From NCBI GenBank assembly GCA_037974335.1, contig CM075760.1, forward strand, positions 47,140,138-47,204,137: 64,000 nt of DNA, written 5' to 3'. Source of the DNA: Prionace glauca. Taxonomy: Eukaryota; Chordata; Chondrichthyes; Carcharhiniformes; Carcharhinidae. The notes under the pieces were generated by a model. That model was not told the DNA's origin. It saw nothing but the letters and a program-made list of their open reading frames with translations, and did not search any database. The position numbers and the translations under genes were made by a program. Of the stretch, positions 40,356 to 50,274 are shown piece after piece. Positions within the stretch are counted from its first letter, which is position 1. Each line of letters starts with the position of its first letter.

Positions 40356-40689
40356 ATCCCCCTGAGAGTCTGCGTACTGTAGCCCAATGACTGAGATTGG
40401 GCTGGTCTTGGTTCTGGCCTGGGGGGGTCGGACATTGAAAGCTTCCCACTTATATTTTCATGGTTTGGATGTCTCTCAAACAGCTCCACTGTCACAACAG
40501 CTTTTAAGTGTGCTCCTGAGCAGCCTTCATTTCTCACTCAATGATGCACTGTGACAAAGCTCGACTCCAGTGGGGAGCTTCATGGTGCTGGGGTGGAGTG
40601 TTGCTGCAGGGAAGGTTGGGATGAAGGTTGGCGCGAAGATGGAGCCCTGTTTGATCCCAGTTTGCACTCGTACTGATTCTCTCACTGTA
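40356..40689. other. No gene recognised
   Basis: Unassigned sequence; nothing coding seen. Confidence 0.4.
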
Positions 40690-41180
40690 GTAAGGATGTG
40701 ATTGCGCTGGAGGGAGTTCAGAGGAGGTTCACTGAGATGTTGCCTGGGATGGAGCAGCTGAGCTATGAGGAGAGACTTGATAGGCTTGGATTGTCTTCTT
40801 TAGAGCAGAGAAGACTGAGGGGGGACATGATTGAGGTGTATAAGATTATGAGGGGTATGAACAGGGTGAATAGGAAGCAGCTGTTCCCCTTATTTGAAGG
40901 GTTAATAATGAAATGGCATCATTTTAAGGTGAGGGACAGGAGGTTTTGGGGCATTTGAAGAAAAATGTTTTCACCCAGAGGGTGGTGGGAGTCTGTAATC
41001 ACTGACTGGGAGGGTAGTAGAGACAGGAAACCTCACAACCTTTTAAAAGCACATAGATGAGCACTTTAATATTTTGACAGTTCAAACTCTATCAGCCAAA
41101 TGCTGGAAGATGAATTAGTGCAAATATAGTTTTGTCAGTGCAGACTTGATGGGCTGAAAGGCCCTTTCTGTACTATGACT
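40690..41180 (+). repeat. CR1-like C-terminal fragment and tail beside ZNF-F
   Basis: Encodes GVQRRFTEMLPGM, LSYEERLDRLGLSSLEQRRL and IMRGMNRVNRKQLFPLFEG. The trailing part (41075-41180, GTGCAGACTTGATGGGCTGA) matches 32640-32805 beside ZNF-E. Confidence 0.75.
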
Positions 41181-41681
41181 GTGAACTCACTGGTGTTTCT
41201 GCAGTTGGGATGACTGAGGGAATCCCTTCCCACACATGGTGCAGGTGAACGGTCTCTCCCCAGTGTGAACTCGCTGGTGTGTCCGCAGGTCAGATGATGA
41301 TCTGAATCTCTTTGTGCAGTGAGAGCAGCTGAACGGTCTCTCCTCAGTGTGAATGCGCTGGTGGGACATCATTAGCAGAGAGCTTTTGAAGTCACTCCCA
41401 CAATCGAAGCATTTACAGGGTCTCTCCTGGATGTGAGTGACATTGTACCTCTGCGAGTAGGGCAACTGACTGAAAACCTTCCCACACAGACAGCAAGTGA
41501 ATAGCCTCTCCCCAGTGTGAACTCGCTGGTGGCTCTGCAAATGAAAAAACTGAGTGAATCCTTTCCCACACACAGAGCAGGTGAACGGTCTCTCCCCAGT
41601 GTGACTGCATTGGTGAATCTCCAGCTGAGATGGGAAACTGTATCACTTCCCATAGTCCCCACATTTCCACAGTTTCCCCAT
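41180..41681 (-). pseudogene. ZNF-F: broken C2H2 zinc-finger gene
   Basis: Close paralogue of ZNF-E. The start codon context reads MGKLWKCGDYGK and then TGA: the second Cys of finger 1 is Tyr and a stop follows. Downstream, 41187-41573 stays open across about five fingers (CGKGFTQFFHLQSHQRVH and on). Finger 3 has lost its first His (SQRYNVTH), and the last finger ends at HQ before the final His because of a TGA. Exon 1 is also missing, replaced by a foldback-element arm. Together these point to a pseudogene. Confidence 0.82.
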
Positions 41682-42004
41682 GGTGTGGGTCCTTGTGAGT
41701 CTCCAGGTTAAACAATCAGTTAAATCTCACTCAGAACACGGGTACCGTCTCTGCTAGCTGTGAATGCTGTGATGTATTTTCAGGCTGTGTCACTGTTAAA
41801 GCACTTTCCAGTCAGTGCACTAGAACACTCTCACTCAGTCATATTTTTGCTAAAAAACATCTGATGTAGAGAGAACAGAAAAAGATTTCTCCTTTTCGAT
41901 TGAAGGGCCGATGATATTGAGGTCAAGATGAATTGGGTGAAGATATCAGATATTGATGTGATGTTTGGTTTGAGATTTCTGTCTGTAAGTCCTCACCTGA
42001 TATC
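41682..42004 (-). other. ZNF-F leader
   Basis: Acceptor TTTTTTTTACAG (minus) ends at 42005, followed by the family leader with decayed fossil finger words (GAGTGTTCTAGTGCACTGAC) and GATTTAACTGATTG. Confidence 0.65.
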
Positions 42005-42298
42005 CTGTAAAAAAAATATTACAATAACCATCAGTGTCACTACATAATCGAAATTCAGAACAGACTATTCTAGTTTCTATAAAACATTCTTTCCTCATTC
42101 CCCAAAAGCTTAAATCTCCATCCCACACTCTCCCTCCATTCTCACACTGCGGTATCTGATATTCACCCTCCCAATTCTTCTGAAGCTGCTGATTTAAGCT
42201 GATTGACAGATCCATGTCCTGGACACAGAGCTGAAAATCTCCATGCAGGCTGCCAGACAGATATCTGTCTATCTGACTGGACTGACAATGTGTGGCAT
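42005..42298 (-). other. ZNF-F intron remnant
   Basis: Family intron blocks (CTCCCTCCATTCTCACACTG, AAAATCTCCATGCAGGCTGC) run to 42293 and stop at the foldback arm. The remaining intron and exon 1 are absent. Confidence 0.6.
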
Positions 42299-42369
42299 AG
42301 TAAAAAGTCTGACAACACCAGGTTTTAGTCCAACCGATTTATTTGATAATATTCTCACAAGCTTTCGAG
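42299..42369 (+). mobile_element. Foldback element left-arm fragment replacing ZNF-F exon 1
   Basis: AGTAAAAAGTCTGACAACAC through ACAAGCTTTCGAGG matches the left arm of the 6678 element. It joins ZNF intron on one side and promoter sequence (GGAACAATGGGTGGGGGCG) on the other, with no duplicated target. Confidence 0.8.
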
Positions 42370-42965
42370 GGGAACAATGGGTGGGGGCGGGGCTCCCGGG
42401 TCTGTGCGCCTGAACCTGGAGACGTCACCGCGGAGCAGAGTGATTGCTATTGGCTGATTCAGGCAGGGCTCCATTGTGCCGTCGCAGTGACTCAGAGGGG
42501 CGTTCCCAGCACACAGTATCCCATTGGCAGCAATATCACTGCTTACAGAGGCAAAACACTGCGGATTGGACACCAGATCAGCGCGGCTCGCGGTCAAAGC
42601 CCCGCCCACCCCCATGTGGGGTCAGGTTCCGCCCCCTCATTGTCCGCATGCGGGAGATTGACCAATGGCAACGTATGGAGGGAAAAGGTTCATATTGTCA
42701 GTATTACGAATGCTCTGTCTGTCTGAGGCCAGAACTCTCCATTCACTTGACAAAGAGGGTAACCTCGAAAGCTTGTGAGAATATTATCAAATAAATCGGT
42801 TGGACTAAAACCTGGTGTTGTCAGACTTTTTACTGTGTTTACGCCAGTCCAACGCCGGCATACCCACATCATAACGTATGGAGGACCAGATGGGCGCTGG
42901 TCGTCCAGCCAATCAGAGTCCGGGCCTTGTATCAATGGCTGCGCGGAGCTTCCTGTGGACATGAA
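42370..42965. promoter_or_regulatory. GC-rich promoter between ZNF-F and ZNF-G
   Basis: One GC-box unit (42370-42401), a CTATTGGCTG inverted CCAAT box near 42450, CCGCATGCGGGAG near 42644 and CCAGCCAATCAGAGTCC near 42907. It is split by the insertion at 42681-42872. It may drive ZNF-G, but exon 1 of G is not clear. Confidence 0.6.
42681..42872 (+). mobile_element. Foldback right-arm insertion with 11-bp target duplication
   Basis: Flanked by AACGTATGGAG at 42670-42680 and 42873-42883. The inner part from about 42711 matches the right arm of the 6678 element out to CCGGCATACCCACATCAT. The first 30 bp (42681-42710) are instead an exact reverse complement of 43167-43196. Confidence 0.85.
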
Positions 42966-42969
42966 TGTG

Positions 42970-43110
42970 GGGGTTCGATCAGTGAGTTTGCTGATGGTCC
43001 AAAAATTGGTGTTGTGGTAAATAGTGAGGAGGAAAGCCTGAGATTACAGGACAATATGACTGTCTGGTTAGATGGGCATAACAGTGGCAAATGTAATTTA
43101 ACCCTGAAAT
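42970..43110 (+). repeat. LINE RT fragment
   Basis: Encodes SEFADGPKIGVVVNSEEESL and RLQDNM, matching the FADDTKIGG-V-NSEE region of CR1-type RT. Confidence 0.7.
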
Positions 43111-43254
43111 ATCAACTTGTCTGAGGTGGCTCTCTCTCTCTCTCAGGCCCTGGCTTTCCTGTGTTGTTCGTAATACTGACAATATGAACCTTTTCCCCGA
43201 CGTGTCTTAACCCTTCTGCCAGAAACTACAAAGGGTTGTAAATGAAGACCAGTC

Positions 43255-43610
43255 CATCACTCAAACCAGTCTCACATCCGTTGACTCTGTGTACACTTCC
43301 GCTGCCTTGGCAAAGTAGCCAGCATAATTAAGGACCCCACGCATCTCGGACATTCTCTCTTCCACCTTCTTCCATTGGTAAAAAGATATAAAAGTCTGAG
43401 GCCATGTGCTGACTGACTCAAAAACAGCTTCTTCTCTTCTGTCATCAGACTTTTGAATGGACCTACCTTGCATTATGTTGATCTTTCCACCCTAGCTACG
43501 ACTTAAACACTACATTCTGCACCTTCTTGTTTCTTTCTCCATATCATGAGCAAGAAACAATGCTTTTCACTGTATGCTAATACATGTGACAATAAATCAA
43601 ATCATTGCAG
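43255..43610 (+). repeat. L2-type LINE 3' end
   Basis: Matches in inverse the family at 53085 and 59805: CTTCTGTCATCAGACTTTTGAATGG, and a terminal CACTGTATGCTAATACATGTG then GACAATAAATCAAATC. Confidence 0.75.
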
Positions 43611-43723
43611 TAACAAATGTCGAAATGCTTGCTCCACACCCACAACCTTTCATCTGGTGTAAGACACAAACTCAAAGGGCCACTTTTCCCTGAACTTTCA
43701 CACCAATCAGCATCCACAATGTG

Positions 43724-44128
43724 GAGATGCCGGTGTTGGACTGAGGTGGGCACACCAGGTTAAAGTCTAATAGGTTAATTTGGAATCATGAGGTTTCAGA
43801 GTCCCGCTCCTTCATCCATGATGAGGCTGACTTTCAGCAAGTAAGGGAGGACCAGACTCAGCTCCATCCCTTTTTCATTCTGGTTGGAGGTCTAGCCACT
43901 CCAGCTCAGTCCTTCAGCCCCACCCCTCCTCTTCTCTTTGGTCCAGAACTTCTATCAATCAGTGCGGGCACTCATTAAATCTCCACACAGTAAGCTTTGA
44001 ACATAAGGTTAATACCGGCCGTTCTGTATGGTCCACTCACCTGATGAAGAAGCAGCCCTCTGAATGCCCGTGATTCCAAATAAACCCTGTTGGACCTTAA
44101 CTGGTGTTGTGAGACTTCTTATTCTGTA
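43724..44128. mobile_element. Diverged foldback arms enclosing a ZNF promoter-like core
   Basis: Left arm 43724-43840 (GTGGAGATGCCGGTGTTGGA, CACACCAGGTTAAAGTC) and right arm 44033-44128 (GATTCCAAATAAACCCTGTT, TGGTGTTGTGAGACTTCTTA). Between them 43845-44000 resembles the H/I promoter (TTTGGTCCAGAACTTCTATCAATCAG versus 52150-52195). Confidence 0.6.
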
Positions 44129-44360
44129 TGGTCAGTGAGCAGGTTATTCCTAGATTTGCAAGTTTTTTTAAAAAAACTACAGGAAGAATTTTCCAAAATT
44201 TTGTTTGGATTTGAACACAGGGAGGAGGTAGCATGAGTGGGACAATGATTTCAGCTTTGGGGGACAAGAGAGGAAAATTTGTTCCATAGAAACTAGAATT
44301 GTCTGTTCTGAATTTTTCTTCTGCATTGACAGTGATGCCTTTTGTAAACTCTGTTCACAG
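44129..44360 (+). other. ZNF-G intron end
   Basis: The family intron block (CTAGAATTGTCTGTTCTGAA) leads to the acceptor CTCTGTTCACAG ending at 44360; CAG at 44361-44363 is an alternative. Confidence 0.6.
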
Positions 44361-44700
44361 CAGGTTGGAAGGGAAGAATTTGCAAACTGAAAACTCAGCC
44401 AAACATCACATTGACATCCGACGAGTTACTCGATTCATCAGGATCTGAATATTATCTCTGAATTCAGAAGGCAAAATCTTTGTCTGTTCTGTCTGAGAGA
44501 AAATTCCAAACATCAGTGTGACTGGAAAAGCACCGAGACACGCACACCCGAGTGAACTGACTATGGAAAGAGTTTTAACCAGTTACACAGCCTGAAAAAA
44601 CATAATTCACTATTCACATTGTGGAGTAACTGTTCACGCTGAGTGTGGATGAGGATTCAACTGATCACCAAATCCAGAGAGACACAAGGACACCAGCATC
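44361..44700 (+). other. ZNF-G untranslated leader
   Basis: Standard leader. The remnant GKSFNQLHSLKKH is present, then GGATTCAACTGA with the TGA in frame 13 codons before the ATG. Confidence 0.7.
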
Positions 44701-45540
44701 ATGGGGAAACCATGCAAATGCGATGACTGTGGGAAAGGATTCAATTACCCATCCCTGCTGGAAATCCATCGACGCAGTCACACTGGGGAGAGACCATTCA
44801 CCTGCCCTGAATGTGGGAAGGGATTCACTCAGTTATCAAACCTACAGACACACCAGCAAAATCACACTGAGAGGCCATTCATTTGCCCTGAATGTGAGAA
44901 GGGATTCACTCAGTTATACAATCTGCGGATACACCAGAGAAAACACACAGGTGAAAGGCCTTTCACCTGCTTCGAATGTGCAAAAGGATTCACTAGATCC
45001 TCTGACCTGTTGAAGCACCAACGAATTCACACTGAGGAGAGGCCGTTCAGCTGTACTTTCTGTAGGAAGAAATTTAGGTTGTCTTCCAACCTCAGTGTAC
45101 ACCAGCGAGTTCACACTGGGGAGAAACCTTTCAGCTGTACTTGCTGTGGAACGAGTTTCAGATCTTCATTCCACCTCAAAGTCCATCAACGAGTTCATAT
45201 CAAAGAGAAGTCTTTCACCTGCTCAGAGTGTGGGGAAGGGTTCACTCAGTCAGCAAACCTGCTGAGACACCAGCGAATTCATACTGGGGAGAGGCCATTC
45301 ACCTGCCCTGAATGTGGGAAAGGATTCATTGGAGCATTTGACCTACAGAAGCACCAGCGAGTTCACACTGAGGAAAGGCCGTTCAGCTGTACTTCCTGTG
45401 GAAAGGGATTCAGGTCTTCATTCCACCTCAAAGATCACCAGCGAGTTCACACCGGGGAGAGGCCATTCATCTGCTCCGAGTGTGGGAAGGGATTCATTCA
45501 GTCAGCCTACCTGTTGAGACACCAACGAGTTCACAAGTAA
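44701..45540 (+). CDS. ZNF-G: ten-finger C2H2 zinc-finger protein
   Basis: Starts at ATG of [14 protein letters not shown] (MEKPW in most paralogues) and encodes ten C2H2 fingers in 279 residues, ending LLRHQRVHK. The linker after finger 2 is one residue short (NHTERPF). Finger 6 ends HIKEK. Fingers 6 and 9 share SFHLK.HQRVH and the SC.SCG/C.CCG type, suggesting finger duplication. All Cys and His ligands look present. The role is inferred from the family: nuclear DNA binding, no effector domain seen. Neighbours are the broken ZNF-F and a GC-rich promoter about 1.4 kb upstream. ZNF-I is related in its leader and 3' UTR. Confidence 0.9.
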   Translation: MGKPCKCDDCGKGFNYPSLLEIHRRSHTGERPFTCPECGKGFTQLSNLQTHQQNHTERPFICPECEKGFTQLYNLRIHQRKHTGERPFTCFECAKGFTRSSDLLKHQRIHTEERPFSCTFCRKKFRLSSNLSVHQRVHTGEKPFSCTCCGTSFRSSFHLKVHQRVHIKEKSFTCSECGEGFTQSANLLRHQRIHTGERPFTCPECGKGFIGAFDLQKHQRVHTEERPFSCTSCGKGFRSSFHLKDHQRVHTGERPFICSECGKGFIQSAYLLRHQRVHK

Positions 45541-45790
45541 CTACAGTGGTTGGATTCTGCTGTTGTGCTCTTGATCATATCCAAGTCTGAACCATATTCA
45601 TGCTGACAGTTGGGGTTTGTGTTTGCTGATGTTAATCTCTGTAAGTGGGCTGGAGTTTAATATTCTGGATCTGTTGCTGATTGTGTTCTTGGGACTGCAC
45701 TTTCCTTGTCTGTGATCATTCCCCATGTTTCAGGGACTCTCGTTAGAAATTAGTTTGTAACAACACTCTGAACTTTTACTCCAATCCTAA
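45541..45790 (+). other. ZNF-G 3' UTR
   Basis: Shares TGATGTTAATCTCTGTAAGTG and GTTTAATATTCTGGATC with the ZNF-I 3' UTR. No convincing poly(A) signal was seen. Confidence 0.5.
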
Positions 45791-45793
45791 ATT

Positions 45794-46210
45794 GGTCTCA
45801 GAATCATACGGTGTAGAACAGGCCCTTTGGCCCATTGAATCTGCACCAACACCTGACCTGCCACCTCATCCCATTTACCAGCACTTGGCTCACAGCCTTG
45901 AATGTTCTGGCATGCCAAATGCTTATGCAGGTACTATTTAAAGGCTCTGAGGGAACCCCCTCCAGCACACTCCCAGGCGGCAAATTCCAGACCGTCTCCA
46001 CCCTCTGGATAAAAAAGTCTTTCCTCACAGCTCCCCACTCATCCTGCTCCTTGCCTTGTACTCATGTCCCATCGTGACTGACCCTTCAACTAAGGGGAAC
46101 AGCTGCTCCTTATACACTCTGTCCATGTCTCTCATAATCCTGTACACCTCAGGTCACCCCTTAATCTTTTGTGGTCCCATGAAAACAACTCAAGCTTACC
46201 CATTTTTGGT
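45794..46210 (-). repeat. CR1-like 3' fragment
   Basis: AACAGGCCCTTTGGCCCATT, CTCTGTCCATGTCTCTCATA and CAGGTCACCCCTTAATC are minus-strand CR1 3' end words. The minus strand also encodes MRKDFFIQRVETVWN. Confidence 0.75.
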
Positions 46211-47530
46211 ACGAACTCTACATTTCATTCCTGGAGAGGTTCAGTTGATTAACATCTCCAATTAGAAAGTGCGGGTTAATCCAGACAATTCTCACTGATT
46301 GCACATTACGCACAGTGACACATCCATTATCCACCAGAAAGAAGGAGAATGGGAATTGGTGGAAAATTGAGAATTCCCAAATGTTACCCTTCCCACCTGG
46401 TACAGAAATCCCCTTGGCTTGGGAATGGAGACAAGATCAATTGAAGTGATGGACTCTCAGAAATCACTGACAAATAACCTTACAAAAACCTTCAGAAATT
46501 TATGGACTGTTATAGAAATATCTGACATTCTCTTAAGTAGAAAATCTACATAACAGCTTGCTGGCTGACAAACAAAGGACTGGCCTGTTATCTCTGTCAA
46601 GGACATGCCTCTAGCACAGGCCCATAATCAGGGCATTTCTGACTCTGATACAATTGGATGGCACACATCTAACCCAACTGCATAAAGGTTAAAACAGGCT
46701 CTTGAGAGCAAAAAGGTTTTGAAGTGATCCGTACTGGCTTCAGCCCAACATCCACTCTCTGGCTCACATCAGTTAGTCATTCAGAGAAGACTGTAGCCAC
46801 TAGCACTCTGCATCATCCGTCCATTTGTCGCGGTGCATTCACTATTGTAATAACTAACAAGGTCAAGGAAGTCATTTGGATACTAACGTGATGAAAGAAG
46901 TCACTTTGTTTTGTGTATTAACCACATATATTAATCAAATTACTGTATGATGAGTAACCAGTCATGAAACAGATTATTGTACAATTGATGAACCTTGATT
47001 AAGTTAGAAATAATGAATCAATAATCATATTGGAAAGACTGGATTTTCATTCAAAACTTAAGTTGAATTATTACATGTCTCTCTGTGAAAGAAACGGTAA
47101 TTTCAGACAAACTGTTCTAATAATGAAGGATCCCTGATAAAGGTCCCGAGGAATGGTACATTATAATCTTTAGTTTGATCCAGTGGATAGCAAAATACTT
47201 CAAAATCAAGAGATTTTAGCTCTCTTGTATTCTTGTCTGATGTACCAAGGCTGGGTGGCCACTGTGCCTAAGAACTAATTGGATTAACCCGAGCAGCAGC
47301 TAGAGGTAATTATTAACCGAGGAGAAGCTTGACTCTGACACAGGGTGCTGGCCACTCAGGGGTTAAAAGTCAGGGCTCCGTAATGATTTGTTGCTGGCTG
47401 ATTACTGAAGACACTCACTCGAGGCAAGATTCACATGTCCATTTCAGCAAATGGGACTGTGTCTGAGACAGAGTTTTGAGAGCGGAATGCTGTGATGGAT
47501 TAACACCTAGATAAAGTTGCAAAAGTCATT
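46211..47530. other. No gene recognised
   Basis: A 1.3-kb stretch with no long open frame, no paired repeats and no known family. It is the largest unassigned interval in the window. Confidence 0.45.
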
Positions 47531-47760
47531 GATTTGATTTATTATTCTCAATGTATTAACATACAGTGAAAATTATTGTTTCTTGTGTGCCGTACAGAGA
47601 AAGGGTACCTTACGTAGAGGAGAGGATGCAGAATACAGTGTTACAGTCATAAGAGTTAGAATAAAGTTTTAGAAGTGCAGAACGAGTAGAAGATAGAATT
47701 AGAGGGTTTGCTGGGCACAGCTTGCAAGAAGTCGCCACACTTCAGCATCATCTTGGAAAT
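47531..47760 (-). repeat. L2-related 3' end variant
   Basis: GATTTGATTTATTATTCTCA and ACATACAGTGAAAATTATTG match the L2 3' end on the minus strand. The inner sequence differs from the copies at 53085 and 59805. Confidence 0.6.
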
Positions 47761-47884
47761 TTCCCTGGATTGATATGCAAACATCTTTCCTTTAATAATC
47801 ATTTTAATGTTATTGTTCTAAAACTAATTATCCAAAGAATCCTGTCCTGCCTTAATTAAGTCTTGTTTGAATATACATTTTCTT

Positions 47885-48035
47885 TTCATGGAGTGTGGGT
47901 GTCACCGACTAGGCCAGTATTTTTATTGTCTATTCCTAATTGCCCTTGAGGTGGTGGTGAGCTGCCCTTCCTGAACCGCTGCAGTCCCTGTGGTTTGAGG
48001 TACACTCGCAGTGTTGGAGAAGGAATTTACTTAAT
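47885..48035 (+). repeat. Dispersed repeat fragment
   Basis: GGGTGTCACCGACTAGGCCA, then AATTGCCCTTGAGGTGGTGG and TGAACCGCTGCAGTCCCTG, a family common in shark DNA; related scraps lie at 11650 and 16605. Confidence 0.6.
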
Positions 48036-48239
48036 CATTTGTAGATTGGGGTGACTGAGATTAGTTGTGTTACTGATGAGAAAATCAGAGTACAATCAGA
48101 TAAAACAGTGGGAAAGACAAAGAATCTACTCTGATGCATTTTAATCAAGCTGATTTTGCATTTATTCAGAATATAACACTGCAGCCCAGTTCAAGAAGTT
48201 ATCAACATCAGTAGAAACAAACTCCAACCGTCAGAACTG

Positions 48240-48520
48240 AAATATAGAAAATTAACTGAACAGCAGGAGGCCATTCAGCCCATCATATCTGTGCTGGCTT
48301 GAAAAGTACTGTCCAGTTTCATCCTATTTTCCAGCTCTTAATCTGTCCCTCTGTTGCTGCAGAATCTGAACTGCGCATCTAAGTTCCTGTTTAACGTGGT
48401 GAGGGTTTCTGCCTCTCCTGTCCTTTCAGGCAGTGAGTTCCAGATCCCCATGACTCTCCGGGTGAAATGATTTCTTCACTAACCCTCCTAATTCTTCAAC
48501 CCTTTATTCGCTGGATTTGA
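48240..48520 (-). repeat. CR1/L2-like LINE 3' fragment
   Basis: GGAGGCCATTCAGCCCATCA and TTCCAGATCCCCATGACTCT, minus strand. Decayed. Confidence 0.6.
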
Positions 48521-48784
48521 AAATTGAACAGATTGTAATTATATTAAAAATTTGCCAACTGGCTTCAGCTTTCTGCCACATAGCTTTACTTAACATATAC
48601 TTTTATAATTGATTAATCTGGTGACCAGAACTGTGCTCAGCACTCTAGCTTACTCGAACTAGCATTTTATAAATATGAACAGAATATGTTGGGTAACCTC
48701 AGCAGGTCTGGCAGCATCAGTGTGGAGAAACAGAGTTAATTTTTTGGATCTAAATGATCCTTCGACAGAACATTTTACAAAGCA

Positions 48785-49700
48785 TTTTATAAACTCAGAA
48801 AATAGGTGCAGGAGTAGGCTGTTCAGCCTTTTGAGCCTGCACCACCATTCAATATGATCATGGTAGATCATGCACTTTCAGTATCACAGTCCCACTTTCT
48901 CTCCATACCCCTTGTCCCTTTAGTCACATCCAGCTCCCTCTTTAACATAGTTAACAAATTGGCCCCAACAGCTTTCTGTGGTACAGAATTCCACAGGTTC
49001 ACAACATGAAGTTCTTTCTCATCTGTCTCAGATTGTAACCCCTATTTCTGGACTTCCCCAACATTGGGAACACGTTGGGACAGCATCCAGCCTGTCTAGT
49101 CCCATCAGGATTTTAAATATTTCTACGAGATCCCTTCTCATTCGAAATTCCAGTGAGTAAAAGTTCAGTCGATCCAGTCTCTCTTCATATGTCAGTCCTG
49201 CCATTCCAGGAATCAGTCTGGTGAATCTTAGCTGGACTCCCTCGGACTACAAGACCAAAACTGCACACAATACTCAAGGTGTGGCTTCACCAATGCCCTG
49301 TACAACTGAGCAAAACAATCTTACTCCTATACTCAAATCCTCTTACTATGAAGGGCAGCATGCCATTAGCTTTCCTCAATGCCTGCTGTACCTGCATGCC
49401 AACCTTCAGCAACTGTCCCATCATGACACCCAACTCACGTTGCACTTTCCTTTTTCCTAAACTGCCACCATTCAGATAATAATCTTTCTTCCTGTTTTTG
49501 CCACCAAAGTTGATAACCTCACATTTATCCATAGTATTTTGCATTTGCCAAGTATCTGCCCAAGCCACTGTAGCCTCTTAGGAACCTCCTCACAGCACAC
49601 ACGGCCACCCAGCTTAGTGTCATCTAAAAATTGGAGATATTGCATTCAATTCCTTCATCCAAATTATTAATGTATATTATGGACAGTTGGGGTTACAGCA
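48785..49700 (-). repeat. CR1-like LINE C-terminal part
   Basis: On the minus strand it encodes GMLPFIVRGFEYRSKIVLL and RELGVMMGQLLKVGMQVQQ, and 48800-48980 carries the usual 3' end (GCAGGAGTAGGCTGTTCAGC). It is broken in several places. Confidence 0.75.
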
Positions 49701-50258
49701 CTGAACCTTGCCGTACCCACTAGTCGCTGCTTGCCACTCTGAAAAAAATCCATTTATTCCCACTCTCTGCTTCAGTTTGAGCATAATCTCCCTCCTCTTA
49801 TAAACTAGTCTTTGGCCAAATGTCTTCCTGACCACCTGATTGAGAAACTTATCAGCCTTGATTGAACGGCAGAGCAGACTCAATGGGCTGAATGGCTTAA
49901 TTCTGCTCCTACATCTGATGGTCTTATGATCTACCTGTCCAGCCTCCTTCACAGATGCCTGGATGTTGACTCCAGGTTCTCTCTGATCCTCTATAATTCT
50001 CAGCATCATCCCCTTTAGCGTTCATTCCCTTGTCTTGTCTAATGTCCCAAATTCATTCTCTCTCACAGCTCCAGATTGAATTCCCTGAGCCATTTTTCTG
50101 CCCATCTGACCAGCCCACTGATATCTTCCTGCAGTCCACAGCTTTCTTCTGGATTGTTAAACACAAATACAATTGTTGTATCATCTGCAAACTGAATCAT
50201 GACCCTTACATTTAAGTCTAAGTCATTGATATATACCACAGAACTGTAGAACCTCATT
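49701..50258. repeat. Further LINE fragments next to ZNF-H
   Basis: 49860-49930 is a plus-strand tail (GAACGGCAGAGCAGACTCAA). 50063-50257 on the minus strand encodes VVYINDLDLNV, MIQFADDTTIV and GLVRWAEKWLREFN. The last piece truncates the ZNF-H 3' UTR. Confidence 0.65.
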
Positions 50259-50274
50259 GGTAACCAGACACCAT

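Noticed and set aside
46211-47530. Unassigned 1.3-kb stretch considered as a gene or virus-derived element
   Set aside because: No open frame, splice pattern or repeat ends were found.
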